Program-made: the position numbers and the translations under genes | Shown here: positions 1 to 7,571 of the stretch, piece by piece | Layout of the letters: every line of letters begins with the position of its first letter | Position numbering within the stretch: the first letter of the stretch is position 1 | DNA from: Hafnia paralvei ATCC 29927 | GTDB lineage: Bacteria; Pseudomonadota; Gammaproteobacteria; Enterobacterales; Enterobacteriaceae | Length of the DNA stretch: 64,000 nucleotides | Assembly (NCBI RefSeq): GCF_001655005.1 | Contig: NZ_LXET01000007.1 | Coordinates: forward strand, 62,001-126,000 | Direction of reading: 5' to 3' | The notes under the pieces: model-generated | The model's input: the letters and a program-made list of their open reading frames with translations, nothing else | What the model was told of the DNA's origin: nothing | The model's database searches: none

Positions 1-1112
1 ACTTCAGGGCGCTGGCTGACAGGAACCTGAGCCAGCCATTCGGCTTTGCATTGACCGCTTACGGTAAGGGCGTTGAGATCCATCAGTGAGGCAATTTCTT
101 TCTCAACGGCTGCGACACCACCCGCTTCCCAGAAGTCGATCATGTCGTATTCAGAAGCAGGATAGAGTGAGGCCACGAGCGGAACGTGGTGGCTTAGTTT
201 GTCAAAATCCGACAGCGGTAGATGCCCGTATTCGCCTTCATAGTGAATAGCCTGTAAATGCAAAATAGCGTTGGTAGACCCGCCGGTGGCGAGTAGGTAA
301 ATCATGGCGTTGCGAATTGACTGCGGTGTGATAATTTGGCGCGCATTGACGCCGCGCTTAACTAAATCAACCGCTGTTTGACCCGTGCGGAAGGCACATT
401 CTCGGCGCTCCTGTGATACGGCAGGCAATGTGCTGCTACCCGGCAGGCTCATGCCGAGAACTTCAGAAATACAGCACATGGTGTTAGCGGTACCGTACAT
501 GGTGCAGGAACCTGGACCCGGCTCAGCGATATCCTCGATATGGCGGAATTCAGCTTCGTCAATCTCTCCGCGTCTTTTCCAGCCAATGGCCTCGGTGACG
601 ATATTACCGTCCCAGTGCTTACCTTTATATTCGGCAGGATACATCGGTCCACCATTAACTAAAATGGCTGGAATATCTAATCGTGCAGCGGCCATTAGCA
701 TCGCGGGGACGATCTTGTCGCAGGAACCGAGTAACACCATGCCGTCAAAACGGTGGGCGCGCATCATCACTTCAATTGAGCTCGTTATCACTTCTCGGGC
801 GGCAAGAATATAACGCATGCCCAAATGTCCTTCGGCGATACCATCGCAAGGTGCAATCGTGCCGAATACCATCCCGACGCCGCCAGCTTCATCAATACCT
901 TTTAAGACTTCTGCCGTGAGTTCGTTGAGATTTGCATGGCCGGCCGTGGCATTGGTGTAGCTATTAACCACCGCGATCACCGGACGGCGTAGCTGTTCAT
1001 CCGTATGTCCCATCGATTTGTACAGGGCCCGCTTAAGTGCACCATCATCCCCACTAAGTACAGGGTTGAAGTGCCCATCACCACAGGTGCCACAGCTTTT
1101 ACATCCACTCAT
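1..1112 (-). CDS. IlvD/Edd-family sugar-acid dehydratase (3' end beyond window)
   Basis: Dehydratase of the dihydroxy-acid/6-phosphogluconate dehydratase family, which removes water from a 2,3-dihydroxy acid with an Fe-S cluster. The first 370 residues are visible; the C-terminus lies outside the window. Family signatures seen: CDGIAEGHLGMRY near residue 89, GSCDK with Cys131, and GSCTMYGTANTM with Cys203, the usual cluster-ligand positions. The N-terminus carries an extra CxxCxxC (Cys4, 7, 10). The start at 1112 is the first ATG before the conserved region. It lies last in the visible dgo-type operon, 131 bases after the MFS gene with a repeat between. By context it probably converts an aldonate (galactonate or a relative) to the 2-keto-3-deoxy acid in place of the enolase-type DgoD. 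A true IlvD role is less likely here, because no branched-chain amino acid genes are adjacent. The substrate is inference. Confidence 0.85.
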   Translation of the reverse strand, partial: MSGCKSCGTCGDGHFNPVLSGDDGALKRALYKSMGHTDEQLRRPVIAVVNSYTNATAGHANLNELTAEVLKGIDEAGGVGMVFGTIAPCDGIAEGHLGMRYILAAREVITSSIEVMMRAHRFDGMVLLGSCDKIVPAMLMAAARLDIPAILVNGGPMYPAEYKGKHWDGNIVTEAIGWKRRGEIDEAEFRHIEDIAEPGPGSCTMYGTANTMCCISEVLGMSLPGSSTLPAVSQERRECAFRTGQTAVDLVKRGVNARQIITPQSIRNAMIYLLATGGSTNAILHLQAIHYEGEYGHLPLSDFDKLSHHVPLVASLYPASEYDMIDFWEAGGVAAVEKEIASLMDLNALTVSGQCKAEWLAQVPVSQRPE

Positions 1113-1163
1113 AAACTGCCTCTTTTCAATAACGATACAACGCCAACCGTGCTTTGCATTTAT

Positions 1164-1243
1164 CCCCGTCATACTTCAAGTTGCATTTTTGTTGGTCGCG
1201 TTCACTCACTTGCCGCCTCAATGCAACTCGAATTATTTAGGGT
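1164..1243. repeat. Interspersed palindromic repeat, copy 1
   Basis: About 80 bases whose ends are inverted: ATACTTCAAGTTGCAT at 1171 pairs with ATGCAACTCGAATTAT ending at 1236 (14 of 16 match). A second copy is at 47937-48013. It lies between the dehydratase and MFS genes. It resembles short intergenic repeats I know from enteric genomes, which carry this end motif. Its function is unknown. Confidence 0.75.
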
Positions 1244-2590
1244 TTAGGATCTGCCAGCATTACGGCGGGGATTAACCAGCTTGGCTGGTAACAAAAACAT
1301 CAATGGAGCACACAGCAGTAAAAATGCGGCGAGAATATATAGGCCGACATTGGTGCTGCCTGTGTTGTCTTTCAGCCAGCCGAGCACGGTAGGGCCGAAG
1401 AACCCCGCTAAATTGCCCACTGAGTTAACTAAAGCGATGCCCGCCGCGGCAGCTGTGCCAGACAGCAACGTACCTGGTAGGCTGATGTAGGTTGGGATAA
1501 GCGCTAACGTGCCGGACATGGCTAGGCAAATCCACGCCATCATCCATAGGGTGGAACCGCTGCAATAGGCACTTAGCGTCAGGCCCACGGCACCTAATAT
1601 GGCTGGAATGGCTATATGCCAGCGGCGTTCACAGCACAGATCGGAGTGACGGCTGTTCCACACCATGAAGACGGCACCAAAGACGTAAGGCAGCGCGGCA
1701 AGTAAGCCGATATGGAAATCGTCGTTAACGCCGGAGCTTTTAATAATCGACGGTAGCCAGAAATTGATACCGTAATAGCCGATGTTGAAGCTGAAGAAGA
1801 TCAGCGCCAGCAGCCATACGTAGCCATTGCGGAACATCATTTTTAGGTTTTGCGGGGGCTTGCCCTCATTGGCAATGAGGTTGCGCAGACGATCAGTTTC
1901 TAGATCGTCTGCGACAATTTGCTTCTCTTCCGTGCTCAACCAGCGTGCAGATTTGACGTCGTTGTCGAGATAACGTAGCACTACGAACGCCAGCAGGAAC
2001 GAAGGAATGGCTTCGACAACAAATAGCCATTGCCAATTATGCAGGCCATCAACACCATCAAAAAATTTAAGAATAAATCCCGACAGCGGGCTGCCAATGA
2101 TGGTGGATAGCGGCGTTACTAGAATAAATAGCCCCAGCGTGCGTGCTGAACGCCATGACGGGAACCATAGCGTGAGATAAAACACGATGCCGGGAAAAAA
2201 TCCAGCCTCCGCAACACCTAACAAAAAACGCAGAACGTAGAATTGAGTAGGCGTTTGCACGAAGATCATCAGCGCAGAGAGAATTGCCCAACTGATCATG
2301 ATCCGAGCGATCCAAAAGCGTGGTCCAAAACGCTGCATCAATAGATTGCTTGGCAACTCAAACAGAAAATAACCAATAAAAAAGATCCCTGCTCCTACTC
2401 CGTATACTGTGTCGCTGAAGTTCAACGCATCCTGCATATGCAGCTTAGCGAAGCCAACGTTGACGCGATCCAGATAGGCGAAGAAATAACATAGGATCAA
2501 AAACGGGATCAGGCGGCGAGTGATTTTGTTATATACCGCGGCGATCTTTTTCTCATTCTCAGAGGTATTTGTGATGTCCAAAGCTGTCAT
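1244..2590 (-). CDS. MFS transporter, anion:cation symporter (ACS) type
   Basis: A 448-residue inner-membrane transporter with about 12 hydrophobic segments. The N-terminal motif FAYLDRVNVGFA and the overall pattern (central loop around residues 200-240, second half starting near 257) are those of ACS-family MFS carriers, which move sugar acids such as galactonate, glucarate or tartrate with protons. It lies in the dgo-type operon, 33 bases downstream of the sugar porter gene. It is the likely route for an aldonate, while the neighbouring GalP-type porter would bring in the free sugar. The exact substrate cannot be read from sequence. Confidence 0.85.
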   Translation of the reverse strand: MTALDITNTSENEKKIAAVYNKITRRLIPFLILCYFFAYLDRVNVGFAKLHMQDALNFSDTVYGVGAGIFFIGYFLFELPSNLLMQRFGPRFWIARIMISWAILSALMIFVQTPTQFYVLRFLLGVAEAGFFPGIVFYLTLWFPSWRSARTLGLFILVTPLSTIIGSPLSGFILKFFDGVDGLHNWQWLFVVEAIPSFLLAFVVLRYLDNDVKSARWLSTEEKQIVADDLETDRLRNLIANEGKPPQNLKMMFRNGYVWLLALIFFSFNIGYYGINFWLPSIIKSSGVNDDFHIGLLAALPYVFGAVFMVWNSRHSDLCCERRWHIAIPAILGAVGLTLSAYCSGSTLWMMAWICLAMSGTLALIPTYISLPGTLLSGTAAAAGIALVNSVGNLAGFFGPTVLGWLKDNTGSTNVGLYILAAFLLLCAPLMFLLPAKLVNPRRNAGRS

Positions 2591-2623
2591 ATCTGACCTC
2601 GACGAAACAAAAATAACAGTGAA

Positions 2624-4024
2624 TTAGAGCGCGCTGCCGATGCTTCTCAACGGTAGGCCGGTCATTAAATTTTTCTCGATATTTTCCAAAGAGATATTTT
2701 TTGTTTCAGGTACAAACAACAGGGTGAGTACAATGCAGACGACGTTGAGTCCAGCGTAGAGCCAGAAAGTCCCTGCGCTGCCGATGGTATCGATGAGCGT
2801 TAGGAAAGTAGCGCCAATAATCATGTTGGCTATCCAGTTAGCCATGGTGGAACAGGTGACGCCAAAATCACGTCCGGCTAACGGTTGGATCTCGGAGCAA
2901 AGTACCCAGATCAGTGGACCGGCGCTCATAGCAAAACCGACGATAAAAATCAGTAGCAAGGTTACAGCGGTGTATTGCTCGGTAGCACTTGTGATACCCA
3001 CGAAGAACATGTAACCCATTGATGCCATACAGATAGCCATGACGCTAAAACCGAGTTTGAGGATGGGTTTACGTCCCCAGCGATCGACTAAGCCGATGGC
3101 AATAAACGTCGCTAGCACGTTGGTTAACCCTGCGATAACGGTTCCCCACATTTGCTGTTCGGTTGACGCGAATCCTGCGATCGCGAAGATCTTCGGTGCG
3201 TAATACATGATTACGGTCATGCCGGTAAACTGCTGCATGAACTGCAACAAAACGCCAAGGTAGGTTGAACGGCGGAAATGGCTATTAGCACGGAAGAGCT
3301 GCCAACCACGCTGTCTTACTTGAACGCTTTCGCGAATAGCTTCCAGTTCGCTATGCGCCTCTTCGCGGGTAGAACGCAGCAATAGCAGTACTTTCTCTGC
3401 TAGGGCATGTTTATCTTTCATCATCAGCCAGCGAGGGCTTTCCGGCAGGGTGAGTACCCCAAAAAACAGAATGAGAGCCGGAATGGTGATGATGCCTAGC
3501 ATCCAGCGCCAGTTGCCGCTTGCGCTTAGCGCCGTGTCAGAGAGAAATGCCGCCAGAATGCCAATCGTGATCATCAACTGATACAGCGAGATCATGCTGC
3601 CGCGGATGTGTTCTGGTGCGATTTCAGATAGGTAAAGTGGGGCAACAAAAGAAGCTACGCCGACTGCTGCACCGAGTAAGAAGCGTGAGATAACCAGCGT
3701 TGATAAATCTGGAGCCAGCGCGCAGCCAATTGATCCAACAACAAATAAAACAGAGCCAATTAACAGCGTTTTTTTACGTCCGATTCGGGTACATAGTGGA
3801 CCGCTGCATAACGCGCCCAGTGCGGCACCTAACATCATGATGCTGACGACCATCTCTTGCTGGTGGCTGCTGAGTGCAAACTCTTTGGCTAAGAAGGGAA
3901 GTGCGCCAGCAATAACGCCCATATCCAGTCCAAATAGCAGACCAGCCAATGCAGCGAGAAAACAGATCAGCAGAGTCTGCCGATTTGTATGGGGTGTTGA
4001 CTGCGAAATCGAATGCGTAGTCAT
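2624..4024 (-). CDS. Sugar:proton symporter, GalP/AraE type
   Basis: A 466-residue MFS sugar porter. Signatures: GLLFGLDMGVIAGALPF in TM1, GRKK after TM2, PESPRW before the central loop, QQFTGM in TM7, WGRKP after TM8 and PETK at the end of TM12. From memory the sequence tracks E. coli GalP and AraE closely, including the stretch around IRGSMIS and FAMSAGPLIW. It imports an aldose such as galactose or arabinose with protons. It is cotranscribed with the lactonase gene (22-base gap), so uptake appears linked to oxidation of the sugar rather than to the Leloir pathway. I leave the symbol blank because this is probably a dedicated paralogue, not the housekeeping galP. Confidence 0.88.
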   Translation of the reverse strand: MTTHSISQSTPHTNRQTLLICFLAALAGLLFGLDMGVIAGALPFLAKEFALSSHQQEMVVSIMMLGAALGALCSGPLCTRIGRKKTLLIGSVLFVVGSIGCALAPDLSTLVISRFLLGAAVGVASFVAPLYLSEIAPEHIRGSMISLYQLMITIGILAAFLSDTALSASGNWRWMLGIITIPALILFFGVLTLPESPRWLMMKDKHALAEKVLLLLRSTREEAHSELEAIRESVQVRQRGWQLFRANSHFRRSTYLGVLLQFMQQFTGMTVIMYYAPKIFAIAGFASTEQQMWGTVIAGLTNVLATFIAIGLVDRWGRKPILKLGFSVMAICMASMGYMFFVGITSATEQYTAVTLLLIFIVGFAMSAGPLIWVLCSEIQPLAGRDFGVTCSTMANWIANMIIGATFLTLIDTIGSAGTFWLYAGLNVVCIVLTLLFVPETKNISLENIEKNLMTGLPLRSIGSAL

Positions 4025-4046
4025 GGTTAACCTCGTGGGTGATTAT

Positions 4047-4922
4047 TTATTTTTTTAAGTTGAACAGCGTGGCTTGCTGTCCTGTGTAGGGAGTTCGATA
4101 GCGTAAAAGTGCGCCCTCAGTTTTTGATGGCATAGCAAGCCCATCAGAGGCCGAGGTGATATATAAATCGTGTAAATCAGGCCCGCCAAAGGCGCAGCTA
4201 GTGGGTTGTGTTACAGGCAGTGGATGTGTGGTGAGCCATTGAGGCGCAGCAGCATCTAAACGGTAGGCGGTGAGGCAAGCGCTACCCCAACAGGCATTGA
4301 GCAGCATTCCGTCTAGGGTCAACGCCGAGCCGTCGGCAAGCAGGTCTTCTATCGGCCATTCGCTCAGGGTTTGTGTACTGATGCGATGTGCGGCGCTGCG
4401 ACAAAAACGGTGGCGGAAAGTGTCTACAAACCAGACATATGACCCCAGCCAAGCCAAGGTGTTGGGCACATGTTGGTCACTAAGCATTTTTTCAGGCTGG
4501 GCGCCGTCGTACTCATAGCGATACCAGCTCCCGATTGGCGAGCGAGCCGTGACGTCCATCGTGCTGAACCACAACGATCCATCGGGTGCGATCGCTGCCT
4601 CGTTAGGACGGGTTTGTTCATCTTCAGGCCACGGACAGAGCTGGCGATGGCTTTGCTGGCTATAGTCGTAAAGCATGACGCCTTGTGCGGTCACAAGGAG
4701 AAATTGTTCGGATTCTTCGGTGAGTAAGGCTGCGCTACAAAGAAAAGGTAATTCGTGGATCTCGATCTTTTCCCCCTGTTGCGGCCAATAGCGCAATAGG
4801 CGGCGTTGTAAAATATCTACCCAGATAAGCGATTGGGAACGGAAACACCACACCGGAGACTCTCCGAGGAGGGCGCGGTAATCACCGATAATAGATAAGT
4901 CTTGCAGCGCATTAGCGATCAT
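4047..4922 (-). CDS. SMP-30/gluconolactonase-family lactonase
   Basis: A 291-residue cytoplasmic six-bladed propeller enzyme of the SMP-30/gluconolactonase/LRE family, which hydrolyses an aldonolactone to the aldonate. The expected divalent-metal ligands are visible: Glu in LLGESPVW, Asn in RPNEAAIAPDG, Asn in PNTLAW and Asp in LADGSALTLDG. I chose the ATG at 4922 because it overlaps the dgoA stop as ATGA, a typical coupling arrangement; an in-frame ATG at 4943 would add seven residues. A lactonase implies that a sugar dehydrogenase makes the lactone, but none is in the window; it may lie beyond position 1 or elsewhere. Confidence 0.85.
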   Translation of the reverse strand: MIANALQDLSIIGDYRALLGESPVWCFRSQSLIWVDILQRRLLRYWPQQGEKIEIHELPFLCSAALLTEESEQFLLVTAQGVMLYDYSQQSHRQLCPWPEDEQTRPNEAAIAPDGSLWFSTMDVTARSPIGSWYRYEYDGAQPEKMLSDQHVPNTLAWLGSYVWFVDTFRHRFCRSAAHRISTQTLSEWPIEDLLADGSALTLDGMLLNACWGSACLTAYRLDAAAPQWLTTHPLPVTQPTSCAFGGPDLHDLYITSASDGLAMPSKTEGALLRYRTPYTGQQATLFNLKK

Positions 4923-5569
4923 TTTTGATTGGCCTGTTGCCATGCGTGGCGGTAGGCCATAGCTCGCTCACGCAGAGTCGCCAGTGAAATCCCAGACTGA
5001 TATAAACCTCCACCTAGACCGAAGCCACGCGCACCAGAGTTCAGGTAGCTACGCATTTGCTCGCTGTCAGGATTAATCCCTCCCACCGGTAGGCAGACCG
5101 TTTCGGCGGGAAGTACTACGCTCATCGCCTTGGCAATCGTGGGGGTCACTAATTCGGCCGGAAAGAGCTTAAGTGCGCTGGCTCCGGTGCGTAGCGCGGT
5201 AAAAGCCTCGCTGGGAGTGGCGATGCCAGGCATGCTGATAAGCCCTAGCTCACAGGCTGCGCGGATCACCGAAGGTTCCATATTGGGCGAAATGATTAAT
5301 TGCCCTCCAGCCTCGGCAACCTGATGAACCTGATGTTCAGTCAGCACGGTTCCAGCCCCAACAAACCCTTTTGAACCTATGGTTTTAGCCATGATTGCGA
5401 TAGATTCGAGCGGTTGCGGGCTGTTGAGCGGCACTTCTAAATAAGTGAAACCACACTCCAGAAGAGTTTCTGCTACTCCTTGGGCTTCGTGTGGTGTTAC
5501 TCCGCGTAAAATCGCGACCAGTGGCAGCGAGCACTGTTGCCAACGCAGTGCAAAATTCATGTAATTCAT
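4919..5569 (-). CDS. dgoA: 2-dehydro-3-deoxy-6-phosphogalactonate aldolase
   Basis: A 216-residue class I aldolase of the KDPG/KDPGal family that splits 2-keto-3-deoxy-6-phosphogalactonate into pyruvate and glyceraldehyde 3-phosphate. Visible: PLVAILRGVTP at the N-terminus, the catalytic Glu region YLEVPLNS, FVGAGTVLT, the Schiff-base Lys in GASALKLFP, and the phosphate-binding GGINPDSE and GLGGGLY loops. The PLNS variant is the one found in E. coli DgoA. The start ATG overlaps the dgoK stop (ATGA), and the stop overlaps the lactonase start in the same way, so dgoK-dgoA-lactonase are likely translated in a coupled manner. Confidence 0.93.
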   Translation of the reverse strand: MNYMNFALRWQQCSLPLVAILRGVTPHEAQGVAETLLECGFTYLEVPLNSPQPLESIAIMAKTIGSKGFVGAGTVLTEHQVHQVAEAGGQLIISPNMEPSVIRAACELGLISMPGIATPSEAFTALRTGASALKLFPAELVTPTIAKAMSVVLPAETVCLPVGGINPDSEQMRSYLNSGARGFGLGGGLYQSGISLATLRERAMAYRHAWQQANQK

Positions 5570-6465
5570 GCCAATGCTCCGGTTAAGGATTGATAAATGG
5601 TGTTCATGCCGTGAATAAAGCAGTCATCTCCGTTGGCAGGCGTTAGCGTGATGCCAAGCAGACTCGCTGCGCGGGTATAGCGTTCGGTAAGGGTTGCAGA
5701 GCCCACGATCCACGCCTGTTTGCCCGGTAATGCCGACAGTTCAGAGCCGATGAGCAAACCGGATAGATAACTGGCAACCTGCGCTGGGGTGATAGAACCG
5801 TCGAGCTTTAGCGTGCGAGCTGAAAATAATGCGTTACTGAGATTGGGGGCGTTTTGCGCGTTTTGCACACCAAGAGCAAAGGCGTGATGGTCTTCATCAG
5901 ATTCAGGAAGATCTCGGCCTAGCAACGAGTGATTTAGCATCACCGCATAGATCTCACCCGTCATAAAAGTATTAAAGTGCAGGATGTGATCGTGAGCGAT
6001 CGTGGCGTGTTTGCTATGGGTTCCGGGCAGAATCACTAAATGCTGTTCTTGCGAATATTGTGCCGCTAGACCGATCAGTTGTACTTCTTCTCCGCGCATG
6101 ACATCAGGTAAGCCAAAAGCATTGGCGCCACTCGCACCCGCCACAATTCGGCAAGGACTTCCCCAAGACGTTGTAACCTGAGCGGTTTGTTGAGCAAAGC
6201 ATTGATAGCTTGCAGGGAGAGCGACATAAGGTACTTCTTGCCAGCCTTGTTGTGACCCGACCATTCCCGCCATCAGTATTGGGAGATTGGGATGCTTCAT
6301 TAGCCAAGGCGTGATAAGTGGCAAAAGGGCGGCATCAAATTGACGATCAGGCACGCTAAGCAGCCCGCAGTGCGCATTTATCGTGTCAATGCATTGGTTG
6401 TTATTCATCAGAAACGCTCGGAAATTTGAGGTTCCCCAATCGATGGCGATCCAGTAATTATTCAT
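5566..6465 (-). CDS. dgoK: 2-dehydro-3-deoxygalactonokinase
   Basis: A 299-residue sugar-acid kinase that phosphorylates 2-keto-3-deoxygalactonate at the 6 position. The N-terminal ATP motif YWIAIDWGTSNFRAF and the second half with LLIGSEL and WIVGSATL fit the DgoK family, whose usual length is just under 300 residues. I chose ATG 6465; a TTG at 6486 would add seven residues, but it would overlap the operator palindrome and lacks support. First gene of the catabolic operon, about 120 bases downstream of the regulator gene, with the operator at 6486-6504 immediately before it. Confidence 0.92.
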   Translation of the reverse strand: MNNYWIAIDWGTSNFRAFLMNNNQCIDTINAHCGLLSVPDRQFDAALLPLITPWLMKHPNLPILMAGMVGSQQGWQEVPYVALPASYQCFAQQTAQVTTSWGSPCRIVAGASGANAFGLPDVMRGEEVQLIGLAAQYSQEQHLVILPGTHSKHATIAHDHILHFNTFMTGEIYAVMLNHSLLGRDLPESDEDHHAFALGVQNAQNAPNLSNALFSARTLKLDGSITPAQVASYLSGLLIGSELSALPGKQAWIVGSATLTERYTRAASLLGITLTPANGDDCFIHGMNTIYQSLTGALA

Positions 6466-6485
6466 TCTTGAGTTACAACATATCA

Positions 6486-6504
6486 ATTCTTGTATGACAA
6501 GAAT
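6486..6504. promoter_or_regulatory. FadR/GntR-family operator upstream of dgoK
   Basis: A perfect inverted repeat, ATTCTTGT-ATG-ACAAGAAT. Its core TTGTATGACAA fits the TNGTNNNACNA consensus of FadR-subfamily GntR regulators. It ends 21 bases before the dgoK ATG, and the only regulator encoded nearby is the FadR-type protein at 6587-7318. Binding of that protein here is inference. Confidence 0.7.
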
Positions 6505-6586
6505 AATGGCGAATAAATAAGCTTAGATCTGTGAACGAGATCGAAAGTTAGCTACGAGCTAAAAGAAATATGCAAAAAGTGTGGGA

Positions 6587-7318
6587 TTAGAAAAAGTGCT
6601 GATATTTTTCTGGGATCTCGCGCCAAATATGTTTGTGAGCCGCACTTAATAGGATATGGCGCATAGATTGGCGTGCTTGATCGGCCTGCTTTAAGCGGAT
6701 CGCTTCCAACAGATCACGATGTTGCTGAACAGCGTCTTGGGTGAGTTGGAGATCGTCTTCTAGAGTGTGTTTGAATGACAGCAGCATTGCCGCAGAGAGA
6801 GCATTGCCGACAGAAGCAAGAAAGGGATTGTGGCAGGCGCGTAGCACCGCAGTGTGGAAGGCGAGATCGCCGCGTTCGAATTGCTCTGCCGAATTATTTT
6901 TTTGCCCTAATTGCATGGTATGCCAAGCATCTTCGATAGCCGCTAAATCATGACCGTTGGCGTTGAGTGCAGCCATAGCGGCAACATCGGGCTCGAAGAT
7001 GAGGCGCGTCAGCATCAGTTGCTCAACCAGTTCAGATTCAATACCTACATTTTCCAACCAGGATAGTACTTCTGCATCGAGAAAACTCCACTGCTCGCGT
7101 GGCGTTACCGTGCTACGGCGTTTGGCTTGGATCAGTAACATGCCTTTAGCACCAAGTACTTGTAATGCGTTGCGTACGGAGGTGCGGGACGCTTCGTACT
7201 GCTGTGCGAGCTCATGCTCTCCCGGAATTGCCATACCTTCAGCTAACTCGCCACGGATAATACGTAGAGCTAAATCACGGGTAATCGATTCAGAAACAGA
7301 AGATGCAGGTTTGTTCAT
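6587..7318 (-). CDS. dgoR: FadR-subfamily GntR regulator, DgoR-like
   Basis: A 243-residue transcription regulator. Residues 1-75 form a GntR winged helix (EHELAQQYEASRTSVRNAL is the recognition region). Residues 90-235 form an all-helical FCD effector domain with the metal-site pattern of this family (Asp and His in RGDLAFHTAVLRACHNPF, later His in QHRDLLEAI). It lies directly upstream of dgoK on the same strand, so it is the probable local repressor, relieved by galactonate or a related acid as in E. coli DgoR. The length matches DgoR-type proteins. The effector cannot be fixed from sequence. Confidence 0.85.
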   Translation of the reverse strand: MNKPASSVSESITRDLALRIIRGELAEGMAIPGEHELAQQYEASRTSVRNALQVLGAKGMLLIQAKRRSTVTPREQWSFLDAEVLSWLENVGIESELVEQLMLTRLIFEPDVAAMAALNANGHDLAAIEDAWHTMQLGQKNNSAEQFERGDLAFHTAVLRACHNPFLASVGNALSAAMLLSFKHTLEDDLQLTQDAVQQHRDLLEAIRLKQADQARQSMRHILLSAAHKHIWREIPEKYQHFF

Positions 7319-7571
7319 GGCAATCTCGGAGGCCGCGGTAAACAGAAAACATGGTTTTGTGGCATGAAGTGAATCTCGCCTGAACGCTATATTAACATTG
7401 TTAGCGCGATAAATGAGGATGTTATCCCGTGTCTGCTTAAGAGACGGATATTCGAATGAAAAGGTGCGGCGGGGATTGATGTTGGATAAAGGTGACCGCC
7501 GTAGCAGTCACCGTTCATGATAATAGCAGCGACACAAAACACGATGTCACCGTGATTAAAGCGCCTGTGCC

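Noticed and set aside
1005..1275. Overlapping plus-strand open frames
   Set aside because: They run antisense through the dehydratase start and the palindromic repeat; no conserved residues.
7480..7530. GGTGAC...GTCACC stem after the dipeptidase gene
   Set aside because: Only six base pairs with a 12-base loop and no T-run, so not called as a terminator.
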